A DNA stretch of 64,000 bases from DASWOJ01 sp964250755. Lineage in GTDB: Bacteria; Pseudomonadota; Alphaproteobacteria; Acetobacterales; Acetobacteraceae. This document shows, piece after piece, positions 52,803 to 61,476 of this stretch. A program made the translations under genes and the position numbers. The number at the start of each line of letters is the position of its first letter. The stretch's first letter is position 1. The stretch is taken from positions 525,322-589,321 of the forward strand of contig CAXUHB010000001.1 in assembly GCA_964250755.1 (NCBI GenBank), read 5' to 3'. The notes beneath the pieces are model-generated. The model was given only the letters and a program-made list of their open reading frames with translations. It searched no databases and was not told the DNA's origin.

Positions 52803-54011
52803 ATGGGCAAGCGCGGCTCCATCGCGGTGCTGCTGGCGTGCGAGGTCGGGGCCATGGGGGTGTGGTTCGCCTCCGCCGTCGTGGCCGCGCTGATCCGCGG
52901 GAAGGCCGGCGATGTCCCGGGTGTGGCCTGGCTGACCGCGGCGGTGCAGGCCGGGTTCGTGCTGGGCACTGCGGGCAGCGCGGCGCTTTCCTTGGCGGAC
53001 CGCTTCGACCCGCGCCGGCTGTTCGCGGCGTCCGCCCTGACCGCGGCAGCGGCGACGGCGGCGCTGTCGGTCCTGCCGCCGGTTGGCCCGGCGCAGGTGC
53101 TGCTGCGGCTGCTGACCGGGATGTGCATGGCGGGCGTGTATCCCGTGGGGATGCGCCTGGCCGCGACCTGGGCGCGGCCCGGACGCGGCGGAGACCTGGG
53201 CCTGCTGGTCGGGCTGCTGGTGGGCGCGCTGACGCTCGGCTCCGCCGGGCCGCATCTGCTGGGCGCGGTGCCGGGGCTGGACTGGCGGGGGGTTTACCTG
53301 ACCTCCGCCGGGCTGGCGGCGGCGTGCGGCCTGGGCATCGGGCTGTGCGGCCTGGGGCCGAACCATGCGCGGGCGGCGCGGGTGGACGTGCGGCGCATGG
53401 CGCAAGCCTGGCGCAGCCGGCCCCTGCGGCTGGCCAACCTGGGATACCTCGGCCACATGTGGGAGCTGTACGCGATGTGGGCGTGGCTCGGCCCGTTCCT
53501 GCTGTCCTCCTTTACCGCAGCCGGCGTCGTGCAACCCGGCGTGCGGGCGGAGGGGGCGGCATTCGCCGCCATCGCGCTCGGCGCCGCAGGGGCCTGGGGC
53601 GGCGGGGCGCTGGCGGACCGGGTGGGGCGCACCCGCGTCACCGCCGGGGCGATGCTGACCAGCGCCGCCTGCGCGCTGGGCATCGGCTGGCTGCATGGAA
53701 GCGACCCGGCGCTGGTCGTCGCGGTTGCCCTGGTTTGGGGCGTGGCGGTGATCGCCGACAGCGCCCAGTTCTCCGCCGCCATCGCGGAGCTGGCGGACCC
53801 GGCCTCGGTCGGCACCTTGCTGACCTTGCAAACCTGCCTGGGCTTCGCGCTGACGCTGGTCAGCATCGGGCTGGTGCCCACCGTGGTGGGCTGGGCCGGC
53901 TGGCCCGGTGCGTTCACGATGCTGGCCGCCGGGCCGTTGCTGGGCGCCGCCGCCATGACGCTGCTGCGGGCCGACCCTGCGGCGGCGCGGCTGGCCGGAG
54001 GCCGGGGCTAG
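52803..54011 (+). CDS. Major facilitator superfamily transporter
   Basis: A 402-residue membrane protein with about 12 hydrophobic segments in two halves. An MFS loop motif follows TM2 (LADRFDPRRLF) and its counterpart lies in the second half (GGALADRVGRTRVTAGAML). It begins SIAVLLACEVGAMGVWFAS. ATG 52803 is preceded by a GGGGAGGGG run. The substrate is not predictable; the family resembles drug or metabolite exporters of the cyanate/nitrate type. It is followed after 35 bp by a GST gene. Confidence 0.87.
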   Translation: MGKRGSIAVLLACEVGAMGVWFASAVVAALIRGKAGDVPGVAWLTAAVQAGFVLGTAGSAALSLADRFDPRRLFAASALTAAAATAALSVLPPVGPAQVLLRLLTGMCMAGVYPVGMRLAATWARPGRGGDLGLLVGLLVGALTLGSAGPHLLGAVPGLDWRGVYLTSAGLAAACGLGIGLCGLGPNHARAARVDVRRMAQAWRSRPLRLANLGYLGHMWELYAMWAWLGPFLLSSFTAAGVVQPGVRAEGAAFAAIALGAAGAWGGGALADRVGRTRVTAGAMLTSAACALGIGWLHGSDPALVVAVALVWGVAVIADSAQFSAAIAELADPASVGTLLTLQTCLGFALTLVSIGLVPTVVGWAGWPGAFTMLAAGPLLGAAAMTLLRADPAAARLAGGRG

Positions 54012-54046
54012 GCCCTACGCTGCCCACGTAGCATTGGGGGCAGGAG

Positions 54047-54655
54047 ATGCAGCTTTACGGGACGAGAATGTCCGGCAACTGTTGGAAGGCCGCCGTGATC
54101 CTGGAGCTGACCGGCCGTGCTTACGTGTGGCACGAGACGGACAGCAACGCCGGGGCAACGCGCACACCCGCCTTCCTCGCGATCAACCCTGCCGGCAAGG
54201 TGCCCGCCCTGGTGATGGAGGACGGTGAGGTGCTGACCGAGAGCAACGCCGTCCTGCTGCACTTCGCCGAGGGCACGCCCTGGCTGCCGCCGCCGGGCAT
54301 GGTCCGCACCCGCATCCACGAGTGGCTGTTCTTCGAGCAGTACAGCCACGAACCCTACATCGCCGTCGCCCGCAACATACGCGCCTGGCGGCGGGAGGCG
54401 CACCTGAACGCCGCGCGCCTGGCCGACTGCGACGTGCGCGGCGCGGCGGCGCTGGACATCATGGAGCGGCGCCTGGCAACGCACCCCTGGCTGGCCGGGG
54501 ACGGCCCGACCGTCGCCGACTTGGCGCTGTTCGCCTACACGCACCGTGCGGACGAGGGCGGGTTCGACCTGGCCCGCTGGCCAGGCGTGCAGTCCTGGGT
54601 GGCGCGGGTCGTTGCCCTGCCGGGGATCACCACGCTCCCCCGGGCGGCAAGCTGA
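54047..54655 (+). CDS. Glutathione S-transferase family protein
   Basis: A 202-residue GST: N-terminal thioredoxin-like domain (MQLYGTRMSGNCWKAAVILE, NPAGKVPALVMEDGEVLTES with the cis-Pro and the Glu-Ser glutathione-binding pair) and an all-helical C-terminal domain (LAGDGPTVADLALFAYTHRA). It probably conjugates or reduces electrophiles using glutathione. It converges on the kinase-like gene at 54678 with a 22-bp gap. Confidence 0.88.
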   Translation: MQLYGTRMSGNCWKAAVILELTGRAYVWHETDSNAGATRTPAFLAINPAGKVPALVMEDGEVLTESNAVLLHFAEGTPWLPPPGMVRTRIHEWLFFEQYSHEPYIAVARNIRAWRREAHLNAARLADCDVRGAAALDIMERRLATHPWLAGDGPTVADLALFAYTHRADEGGFDLARWPGVQSWVARVVALPGITTLPRAAS

Positions 54656-54677
54656 GCCGGGCGCGCGGCCTGCCGGG

Positions 54678-55178
54678 TCAGGACAGGGTGGCCAGGAACC
54701 GACGCCGGTCCGCGTGGGTTCGCAGCACGGCAACCTGGCCTTTGAAGCTGCTGGTGGCGGTACGCAGGCTTGTCCGGTGCGTCTGGTTCCAAGACCAGGC
54801 AAAGCGCAGGAAGGCTGGATCCATCCGCTCCGGGCAGCCTGTCGCGGCGTCGGCGCGGACGCGGCCCCAGTGGGCCAGGGTGCGGGCGACGATCCGCGGC
54901 AGGCAGACCCAGGCCGGCGCATCCAGGTGGACCAGCGTGTCGGCCGTTGCCAGGCGCGGCGCCAAGGTTCCGGTGTAGTTGCCGTCCATGACCCACCCGG
55001 GCAGCGCGGCGATCCGCTCCACCTCGGCCCGGAAGGCGTCGGGGGGCGTCTTGACCCATCCGGCCTGCCAGTGGGCCTGATCCAGATGGAACACCGGCAG
55101 GCCCAGCCGGGCGCCGATCTGCCGGGCCAAGGTGGACTTGCCGCTTCCCGGCGGACCCAGGACGGCGACTCGGCGCAC
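54678..55178 (-). CDS. FlaR-like P-loop kinase (AAA family)
   Basis: A 166-residue adenylate-kinase-like protein: Walker A VLGPPGSGKSTLARQIG, then VFHLDQAHWQAGWVKTP, WVMDGNYTGTLAPRLATAD and a C-terminal SSFKGQVAVLRTHADRRRFL. This matches proteins annotated as DNA topology modulation protein FlaR. The true activity is unknown; a small-molecule or nucleotide kinase is likely from the fold. The start is GTG 55178. It lies 52 bp downstream of the MaoC-like gene on the same strand. Confidence 0.8.
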   Translation of the reverse strand: MRRVAVLGPPGSGKSTLARQIGARLGLPVFHLDQAHWQAGWVKTPPDAFRAEVERIAALPGWVMDGNYTGTLAPRLATADTLVHLDAPAWVCLPRIVARTLAHWGRVRADAATGCPERMDPAFLRFAWSWNQTHRTSLRTATSSFKGQVAVLRTHADRRRFLATLS

Positions 55179-55230
55179 CCGCTAGGCCCGCCGCCGGGCG
55201 GGGAGGCGTTTCATCGGCCGCCCAGGGGCG

Positions 55231-55665
55231 TCAGGGCGCATCCATCCCCAGCACCTCGCCGGTGGCCAGCACCGCCGCGGCGCCGCCGGGACGCAGCACC
55301 TGCCCCTCCAGCGTGATGACGTGCCCGCCCAGGGACCGCTTGGCGGCAACGCCGGTGATGGTCCACCGCATCGTCACCGTCTCTCCGGCGCGGACCGCCG
55401 AGCGCAGGCGAAAGTTGAAGCCCAGCCCCACCCCCGGCCCCAGCGGCGCGAAGTAGGCGGCCACCATCGCCATCAGGAGCGACGTGACCTGCGGCCCCGA
55501 GGCGATGATGCCGCCGAACCGGCTCGCGGCGGCGTAGGCGGCATCATGGTGCAGCGGGTTGATGTCGCCGCACGACGCCGCAAAGGCCGCGATGCCCGGC
55601 GCGTCGAAGGGCACCTGCCGCTCGAAGCTCTGCCCCACCAGGTCGAGGTATGCCTGCGCTGCCAT
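55231..55665 (-). CDS. MaoC-like (R)-specific hydratase, hot-dog fold
   Basis: A 144-residue protein with the hydratase-2 motif: FAASCGDINPLHHDAAYAAA (catalytic Asp and His) followed by SRFGGIIASGPQVTSLLMA. The length is that of single-domain MaoC dehydratases that hydrate enoyl-CoA to (R)-3-hydroxyacyl-CoA. ATG 55665 is the natural family start; the frame extends to 55722 without support. It is head to head (71-bp gap) with the enoyl-CoA hydratase gene, consistent with joint regulation in acyl-CoA metabolism. Confidence 0.85.
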   Translation of the reverse strand: MAAQAYLDLVGQSFERQVPFDAPGIAAFAASCGDINPLHHDAAYAAASRFGGIIASGPQVTSLLMAMVAAYFAPLGPGVGLGFNFRLRSAVRAGETVTMRWTITGVAAKRSLGGHVITLEGQVLRPGGAAAVLATGEVLGMDAP

Positions 55666-55736
55666 GGCGGGCTTGTCCGGGTTTCCCAACCCGCCCGTCA
55701 AGGGGATAAGCAGGGCAAACACCCGCGGAGGCCGAC

Positions 55737-56495
55737 GTGACCAACAACATCCTGATCCACGAGGCCGGCGGCGTGCTGGAGCTGCGGTTCAACCGGCCTG
55801 ACAAGAAGAACGCCATCCTGGGCGGAATGTATGACGCGCTGACCGCAGCCCTGCACGATGCCACCGCGCGGCCGGAGGTGCGGGCCGTGCTGATCGCTGC
55901 CGAGGGCGACACCTTCACCGCGGGCAACGACATCGGCGACTTCCTGGCGATGTCCGGCGGGCTGCGGGAGGCGCCGCCCGCAGTGTTCATCCGCGCGCTC
56001 GCCGCCTTTGGCAAGCCGCTGGCCGCCGCCGTGCAAGGCCCGGCGGTCGGCGTGGGCACCACGCTGCTGCTGCACTGCGACCTGGTCTATGCCAGCCCGG
56101 CAGCCACCTTCAGCACGCCCTTCGTGGACCTGGGCCTGGTGCCCGAAGCCGGGAGCAGCCTGCTGCTGCCCGCCCGCATCGGCCATGCCCGCGCGGCGGC
56201 GCTGCTTATGCTGGGCGAGTCGCTGGATGCGCCCGCCGCCCTCGCCGCCGGGCTGCTGACCGGGATCGTGCCTGTGGACGAGCTGCTGGCGCACGTCCGG
56301 GCCAAAGCTGCGAAGCTGGCCGCCAAGCCCGTCGGTGCCCTGGCGGCCACGCGGGCGTTGATGCGCGGTGACCCCGCCGCGATGCAGGCGCGCATCCGGG
56401 AGGAGGAGGAGGCATTCGGACATGCGCTTGCCAGCCCCGAAGCGCGCACCGCGTTCGCAGCCTTCCTGAACCGGCGCCCGGCGCATGTGTCCTGA
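55737..56495 (+). CDS. Enoyl-CoA hydratase/isomerase family protein
   Basis: A 252-residue crotonase: VLELRFNRPDKKNAILGGMY, the oxyanion-hole segment FTAGNDIGDFL, KPLAAAVQGPAVGVGTTLLLH, and FVDLGLVPEAGSSLLLP with a Glu at one catalytic position. The GTG start at 55737 has GGAGG six bases upstream. It probably handles unsaturated acyl-CoAs alongside the nearby FadL, FadD and FadN-type genes. The exact reaction (hydration or double-bond isomerisation) cannot be told. Confidence 0.88.
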   Translation: MTNNILIHEAGGVLELRFNRPDKKNAILGGMYDALTAALHDATARPEVRAVLIAAEGDTFTAGNDIGDFLAMSGGLREAPPAVFIRALAAFGKPLAAAVQGPAVGVGTTLLLHCDLVYASPAATFSTPFVDLGLVPEAGSSLLLPARIGHARAAALLMLGESLDAPAALAAGLLTGIVPVDELLAHVRAKAAKLAAKPVGALAATRALMRGDPAAMQARIREEEEAFGHALASPEARTAFAAFLNRRPAHVS

Positions 56496-56549
56496 CGGAC
56501 GCAGCATCCTGCCGTTTGCGTCATCAACCTCACGCCAAGGGATGGGCCG

Positions 56550-56578
56550 TTGACTTTTCAGCGTCACCGTCCTGTTAC
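56550..56578 (+). promoter_or_regulatory. Candidate promoter of the FadL-type gene
   Basis: TTGACT (56550-56555) and TGTTAC (56573-56578) are separated by 17 bp. Transcription would start about 56585, at the first ATG of the frame (56587), which supports the downstream GTG at 56638 as the real start with about 50 bases of leader. Judged by eye only. Confidence 0.45.
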
Positions 56579-56637
56579 TCCGCCCGATGAACATTATGCC
56601 CGTCATCAAAGGCGTGCATCACTGGGGAGACGACGCC

Positions 56638-57948
56638 GTGCCACACTGGAAGCCGTTCCGGCTGACCCTGCTTGCCTCTGCCGCCGCCGCCGGCATGGTC
56701 GCCACCACCGGCGCCGCTCACGCCGCCGCCTTTCAACTGAAGGAGAACAGCGCGGTTGACCTGGGTTCTGCCTTCGCCGGCGCGGGATCGGCGGCGCAGA
56801 CGCCTGCGACTGCGTTCAACAACCCGGCCGGCATGACGCAGCTGCCGGGCCTGCAGATCGCGCTGGGCGGCAGCCTGATCGTGCCGCAGGCCGAGTTCCG
56901 CGGAACCGCACGCAACGCCTTCGGCCAGCCCATCGCCGGAAACGGCCAGAACGACGGCGGCAACCCGGCCGCCGTGCCGCACGGCTACGTCACCTGGCGG
57001 CCCGAGGGCAGCCGCTTCGCCGTCGGACTGGCGCTTACCTCCCCCTTCGGCCTGGCCACCACCTACGGGTCCAGCTTCGTCGGCCGCTACCAGGGCGACA
57101 AGACCGACTTGCGCACGATAGACATCAACCCGAGCGTCGCCTACGAGGTCGCGCCCTGGCTGTCGGTCGGCGCCGGCTTCTCGATCCAGACCGGCCGGGC
57201 TGTGTTCTCGTCGGAAATCAACTCTTCCACCGTCGCGACCAGCCTGTTCCGGCGGCCGACCTCGTTGCCCGACGGCAACTCCAACCTGATCGGCGACGAC
57301 GTGGCGTTCGGCTACAACTTCGGCGTCCTGATCAAGCCGGGGCCGCAAACCAACATCGGCCTGACCTACCGGTCCCGCGTGCAGCACGACTTCGAGGGCC
57401 GGGTGAACTTCGACGTGCCGGCGCCGCTGAACCTGGCGCCGAACTTCCAGCCGTCCAACGCACGGGCCAAGGTGGTGCTGCCGGACACGGCTGGGTTCAG
57501 CATCACCCAGGGCATCGGCCCAAACCTGACCGTGTCGTCCGACGTGACCTGGACCAACTGGAGCCAGTTCAAGACGCTGAACGCCTTCCGCGAGAACGGC
57601 ACCCTGCTCAGCTCCACGCCGCAGCACTACGACAACAGCTTCTTCGTGTCGCTGGGCGCGGCCTACAAGCTGACCGACAAGCTGACGGTGCGCGGCGGCA
57701 CGGCGTTCGACAAGTCGCCGGTGTCCAACGCCTACCGCACCGTGCGGGTGCCGGACGATGACCGCTACTGGCTGTCGGTCGGCGCCAGCTACCAGGTGCT
57801 GCCAAACATCACGGTGGACGCGGGCTATGCCCACATCTTCGTCCACAGCCCGCGCATCGGCGAGACCTCGGCCACCGGCGACGTGCTGACCGGCAAGTAC
57901 AGCAACGCCATTGACCTGTTCACCCTCGGGACGCGCACCCGGTTCTAG
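56638..57948 (+). CDS. OmpP1/FadL-family outer-membrane long-chain fatty acid transporter
   Basis: A 436-residue barrel protein. The signal peptide ends in TTGAAHAA; the mature N-terminus AFQLKENSAVDLGSAFAGAGSA and the NPAGM motif (AFNNPAGMTQLPGLQ) are FadL hallmarks. Then come VGLALTSPFGLATTYG and a C-terminal IDLFTLGTRTRF with the terminal Phe. FadL proteins admit hydrophobic molecules across the outer membrane. GTG 56638 has GGGGAG eight bases upstream; the frame also opens with ATG 56587, which has no ribosome-binding site. The neighbours fadD, thiolase and FadN-type genes argue for fatty acid uptake. Confidence 0.88.
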   Translation: MPHWKPFRLTLLASAAAAGMVATTGAAHAAAFQLKENSAVDLGSAFAGAGSAAQTPATAFNNPAGMTQLPGLQIALGGSLIVPQAEFRGTARNAFGQPIAGNGQNDGGNPAAVPHGYVTWRPEGSRFAVGLALTSPFGLATTYGSSFVGRYQGDKTDLRTIDINPSVAYEVAPWLSVGAGFSIQTGRAVFSSEINSSTVATSLFRRPTSLPDGNSNLIGDDVAFGYNFGVLIKPGPQTNIGLTYRSRVQHDFEGRVNFDVPAPLNLAPNFQPSNARAKVVLPDTAGFSITQGIGPNLTVSSDVTWTNWSQFKTLNAFRENGTLLSSTPQHYDNSFFVSLGAAYKLTDKLTVRGGTAFDKSPVSNAYRTVRVPDDDRYWLSVGASYQVLPNITVDAGYAHIFVHSPRIGETSATGDVLTGKYSNAIDLFTLGTRTRF

Positions 57949-57978
57949 CGGAGGCCGGTTCTGACGGAGGCTGGCGGG

Positions 57979-59697
57979 ATGGACGGGGCAGGCGAGGGGG
58001 ACCGTCCCTGGCTGGACCACTACCCTGACGGGGTGGACTGGTTCGCCCACATCCCGTCAGCACCGCTGCATACCATGCTGCAGCAGGCCGGGGTGCGCTT
58101 CGGCGCACGCCCGGCCTTCGACTTCCTGGGCCGGCGCACGACCTGGGCGGTGGCGGCCAACACGGCGTCCCGCCTGGCGGCGGGCTTCCAACGACTTGGG
58201 CTGCAGAAGGGCGACCGCGTCGGGCTGCTGCTGCCGAACTGCCCGGCCTATCCGCTGCTGTACTTCGGGGCGCTGCAGGCCGGGCTTGTCGTGGTCAACT
58301 TCAACCCGCTCTACACCCGGCGCGAGCTGGAGCATCAGGCGCGCGATGCGGGCCTGAGCATCCTGGCGACGCTGGATCTGCAGGCGACCTATCCCAAGGC
58401 GGCGGCGCTGCTGGAGGCCGGGGTGGTTCCGCGTCTGCTGGTCTGCCCATTCGCCGACATGCTGCCGGGCACGAAGCGCACGCTGTTCAATATCTTGAAG
58501 CGCAAGGACCGGGCGCAGCCGCCGCGGGACGGCCGGCACGTCTTCTTCGCCGACCTCGCCGCCCCGGGCGCGGAACCCACGCCCGTCGAGATCGACCCGG
58601 CGCGCGACCTGGCCGTGCTGCAGTACACCGGCGGCACCAGCGGGGTGCCCAAGGGCGCGATGCTCAGCCACGCCAACCTGTATGCCAACGCCGTGCAGGG
58701 CGTCATGTGGTTCAAGGACGCCCGCCCGGGGGAGGAGCGCGTGCTGGCGGCGCTGCCATTCTTCCATGTGTTCGCGATGACGACGGTCATGCTGTTCTCG
58801 GTCCACGCGGGCGCCGAGATGATCATGCTGCCGCGGTTCGAGCTGAAGAATGCGGTGGCGACGATTGGGCGCCGGCGTCCGACCTTCATGTCCGGCGTGC
58901 CCACCATGTTCAACGCCATCGCAAGCTGCAAGGGCAAGGCCGACCTGCGCAGCATCCGCTTCTGCATCAGCGGCGGCGCCCCGCTGCCGCCGGAGGTGAA
59001 GGCGCGGTTCGAGGCGCGGACGGGCTGCGTGGTGGTGGAGGGCTACGGCCTGAGCGAAACCAGCCCCTGCGTGATCTGCAACCCGCCCGGCGGACTGAAC
59101 AAGACCGGCAGCATCGGCCTGCCCATGCCCCGGACGGAGGCCGAGCTGCGCGACCCTAAGGACCCGATGCGCCGGGTGCCGCAGGGCGAGCGCGGGGAGA
59201 TCTGCCTGCGCGGCCCGCAGGTCATGCTGGGCTACTGGAACCGCCCGGAGGAGACCGCCGGGTGCATGACGCCGGATGGCTTCTTCCGCACCGCGGACAT
59301 CGGGGTGATGGATGCCCAGGGCTACTTCAGCATCGTGGACCGCATCAAGGACCTCATCCTGGCCGGCGGCTACAACGTGTATCCCCGCATCGTGGAGGAC
59401 GCGGTGTATCAGCACCCGGCGGTGGCGGAATGCACGGTGATCGGCGTGCCCGACCTCTATCGCGGAGAGACCGTGAAGGCGTTCGTCGTGCTGCGTCCCG
59501 GCGCGGCGCTGACGGCCGAGGCGCTGCTGGCCTTCCTGAAGGATCACCTGTCGCCCATCGAGATGCCCAAGCAGGTCGAGTTCCGCGAGTCCTTGCCCAA
59601 GACCCTGATCGGCAAGCTGTCGAAGAAGGAGCTTGTGGAGGAGGAGCGGGCGAAGCGTGAGGGTGCTGCTCCCTCTTCCCACGGGGTCAAACCGTGA
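57979..59697 (+). CDS. fadD: Long-chain acyl-CoA synthetase (FadD-type)
   Basis: A 572-residue AMP-forming ligase: P-loop YTGGTSGVPKGAMLSH, FHVFAMTTVMLFS, VVEGYGLSETSPCV, the hinge DRIKDLILAGGYNVYPRIVED and the adenylation Lys region LPKTLIGKLSKKELVEE. It activates fatty acids for beta-oxidation. It lies 30 bp after the FadL-type gene and is probably co-transcribed. The last about 11 residues (GAAPSSHGVKP) and the stop codon are encoded by the REPIN-like repeat, so the natural C-terminus has been replaced. Confidence 0.93.
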   Translation: MDGAGEGDRPWLDHYPDGVDWFAHIPSAPLHTMLQQAGVRFGARPAFDFLGRRTTWAVAANTASRLAAGFQRLGLQKGDRVGLLLPNCPAYPLLYFGALQAGLVVVNFNPLYTRRELEHQARDAGLSILATLDLQATYPKAAALLEAGVVPRLLVCPFADMLPGTKRTLFNILKRKDRAQPPRDGRHVFFADLAAPGAEPTPVEIDPARDLAVLQYTGGTSGVPKGAMLSHANLYANAVQGVMWFKDARPGEERVLAALPFFHVFAMTTVMLFSVHAGAEMIMLPRFELKNAVATIGRRRPTFMSGVPTMFNAIASCKGKADLRSIRFCISGGAPLPPEVKARFEARTGCVVVEGYGLSETSPCVICNPPGGLNKTGSIGLPMPRTEAELRDPKDPMRRVPQGERGEICLRGPQVMLGYWNRPEETAGCMTPDGFFRTADIGVMDAQGYFSIVDRIKDLILAGGYNVYPRIVEDAVYQHPAVAECTVIGVPDLYRGETVKAFVVLRPGAALTAEALLAFLKDHLSPIEMPKQVEFRESLPKTLIGKLSKKELVEEERAKREGAAPSSHGVKP

Positions 59698-59829
59698 AAC
59701 GGTTTACGGCCGGGGTGAGGGAAACGGCAAGCGCCGCCCGTGGCCGCAACGGCGCTGGTCCGCACAGGGCCAGGCGCAGTCCTTGCGGCCCCCCTCACCC
59801 GGACCCTCTCCCGGAGGGAGAGGGAGGAG
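59663..59829. repeat. REPIN-like element, copy with altered left arm
   Basis: The 80-bp stretch 59709-59788 is identical to 63851-63930. The right arm (about 59791-59825, CCCCTCACCCGGACCCTCTCCCGGAGGGAGAGGG) matches the standard arm. The left arm is disrupted: CTGCTCCCTCT is followed by about 30 bp containing a small hairpin and then rejoins at GCCGGGGTGAGGG. The element begins inside the fadD coding region. Confidence 0.85.
59689..59705 (+). terminator. Small hairpin spanning the fadD stop codon
   Basis: AAACCGT (59689-59695), loop GAA, ACGGTTT (59699-59705) is a perfect 7-bp stem. The TGA stop of fadD occupies 59695-59697. There is no T-run downstream. It could help end the fadL-fadD transcript, but this is weak evidence. 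Confidence 0.35.
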
Positions 59830-59843
59830 GCAGCAATCTTTCC

Positions 59844-59879
59844 TTGACCCCCGCTCCGCCCTGCCTTACGTATACGTCA
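59844..59879 (+). promoter_or_regulatory. Candidate MerR-family operator and promoter
   Basis: ACGTATACGT (59868-59877) is a perfect 10-bp palindrome, inside TTACGTATACGTCA. A -35-like TTGACC lies at 59844-59849, placing the palindrome over the -10 region, the usual site for MerR-family control. It resembles the LiuR-type consensus described for proteobacterial MerR regulators of acyl-CoA catabolism (TTTACGTTAACGTAAA-like). The regulator gene starts 26 bp downstream. Confidence 0.55.
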
Positions 59880-59902
59880 TCATCCTAACCGGAGCGGCAT
59901 AG

Positions 59903-60343
59903 GTGGCGGACCTGTTCACCATCGGCGAGCTTGCAGCGGCCTTCACGTTGTCCCCGCGCGCCATACGCTTCTACGAGGACCAGGGCCTGCTGGCGCCCGA
60001 ACGTGTCGGCACCCAGCGCGTCTACACCAAGCGCGACCGCGCCCGCCTCCAACTGATCCTGCGCGGCAAGCGCCTGGGCTTCAGCCTGGCCGACATCCGT
60101 GAGTTCCTGGACTTGTACGACGCCGACCGCAGCAAGCACCTGCAGATGGCCGCACTGCTCAGCCGCACCCGCGCCCGCATCTCTGACCTGGAGCAGCAGC
60201 TGCAGGACATCACCGTGACCTTGGCCGAGCTGCGCGACATGGAGGCGGAGATCGCCAACTACACCCGTGCTCCAGCCAAGCCGGACGCAAAGCCCGGCGC
60301 CAAGCCCAAGCAAGAGACGCCCCAACCGAGGACCGACGCATGA
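59903..60343 (+). CDS. MerR-family transcriptional regulator of the fatty acid genes
   Basis: A 146-residue regulator with an N-terminal winged helix (FTIGELAAAFTLSPRAIRFYEDQGLLAPERVGTQR) and a long dimerisation coiled coil (RTRARISDLEQQLQDITVTL), then a Lys/Pro-rich tail. It has no cysteine metal site. The layout is like LiuR-type regulators of branched-chain and fatty acid degradation. The GTG start has GGAG nine bases upstream. Its TGA overlaps the thiolase ATG (ATGA at 60340), so it is expressed with the enzymes it probably controls; the palindrome just upstream suggests autoregulation. Confidence 0.88.
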   Translation: MADLFTIGELAAAFTLSPRAIRFYEDQGLLAPERVGTQRVYTKRDRARLQLILRGKRLGFSLADIREFLDLYDADRSKHLQMAALLSRTRARISDLEQQLQDITVTLAELRDMEAEIANYTRAPAKPDAKPGAKPKQETPQPRTDA

Positions 60344-61476
60344 CTCAAGCCGTGATCGCCGGCTACGCCCGCTCCCCCTTCACCCCTGCCGGCAAGGGCG
60401 CCTTGGCCCGCGTCCGCCCGGACGACCTGATGGCCCAGGTGGTTCGCGCGCTGATCGAGCGCACGGGCGCGAAGCCGGAGGACATCGAGGACGTCATCAT
60501 CGGCTGCGCCTTCCCGGAGGGTGAGCAAGGCTTCAATATCGGCCGCGTCGTGGGCTTCCTGGCGGACCTGCCGATCACCGCGGCGGGCAGCCAGGTCAAC
60601 CGCTGGTGCGGCAGCAGCATGACCGCGGTCCACATGGCCGCCGGCGCCATCGCCGCCGGGGCGGGCGAGCTGTTCGTATGCGGCGGCGTCGAGAGCATGA
60701 GCCGCGTGCCCATGCTGGGCTTTAACCCCGTGCTGAACCCGCGCCTGCAGAAGGAGAAGCCGGACAGCTACGTCGGCATGGGCATGACGGCCGAGAACCT
60801 GGCCCAGCGCTACCAGATCGGACGCGACGCGCAGCAGCACTTCGCCGTCACCAGCCAGCAGCGCGCCGCCGCGGCGCAGGCCGGCGGGCACTTCTCCGAT
60901 GAGATCGTGCCAATCCGCACCAAGACTGGCATCGTGGACCAGGACGGCTGCATCCGTGCCGACACGACGGAGGAAGGACTGGGCGGCCTCAAGCCCGCCT
61001 TCCTGGCGACGGGCACCGTCACGGCGGGCACCAGCTCCCCCCTGACGGACGGCGCATCGGCGGTGCTGGTGTGCAGCGCCGACTATGCCGAGAAGAACGG
61101 CCTGCCCGTGCTGGCCCGCATCGCCAGCATGTCGGTCGCCGGCTGCGCGCCGGACGTGATGGGCATCGGCCCGGTCCCGGCGGCGCGCAAGGCGCTGCAG
61201 CGCGCCGGGCTGGAGATCGGCGCAATGGACGTGATCGAGCTGAACGAGGCGTTCGCCGCCCAGGCCCTGGCCGTGGAGCGCGACCTGATGATGGACCATG
61301 CCAAGGTGAACCTGGACGGCGGCGCCATCGCGCTGGGCCACCCACTGGGGGCCAGCGGCGCGCGGATCACCGGCAAGGCGGCGTCCCTGCTGGCCCGCAC
61401 CGGCGGCAAGCACGCCTTGGCGACCATGTGCGTCGGCGGCGGCCAGGGCGTCGCCACCATCCTGACGCGGGCGTAA
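60340..61476 (+). CDS. fadA: Acetyl-CoA acyltransferase (3-ketoacyl-CoA thiolase)
   Basis: A 378-residue thiolase with catalytic Cys in QVNRWCGSSMTAVHMAAG, GGVESMSRVPM, NEAFAAQALAVERDL, the His in GGAIALGHPLGASGAR and the second Cys in ATMCVGGGQGVA. It cleaves 3-ketoacyl-CoA to acetyl-CoA and a shortened acyl-CoA, the last step of beta-oxidation. It is coupled to the MerR gene by ATGA and lies 5 bp before the FadN-type gene. Length is a little short of the usual 390 but all motifs are present. Confidence 0.94.
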   Translation: MTQAVIAGYARSPFTPAGKGALARVRPDDLMAQVVRALIERTGAKPEDIEDVIIGCAFPEGEQGFNIGRVVGFLADLPITAAGSQVNRWCGSSMTAVHMAAGAIAAGAGELFVCGGVESMSRVPMLGFNPVLNPRLQKEKPDSYVGMGMTAENLAQRYQIGRDAQQHFAVTSQQRAAAAQAGGHFSDEIVPIRTKTGIVDQDGCIRADTTEEGLGGLKPAFLATGTVTAGTSSPLTDGASAVLVCSADYAEKNGLPVLARIASMSVAGCAPDVMGIGPVPAARKALQRAGLEIGAMDVIELNEAFAAQALAVERDLMMDHAKVNLDGGAIALGHPLGASGARITGKAASLLARTGGKHALATMCVGGGQGVATILTRA

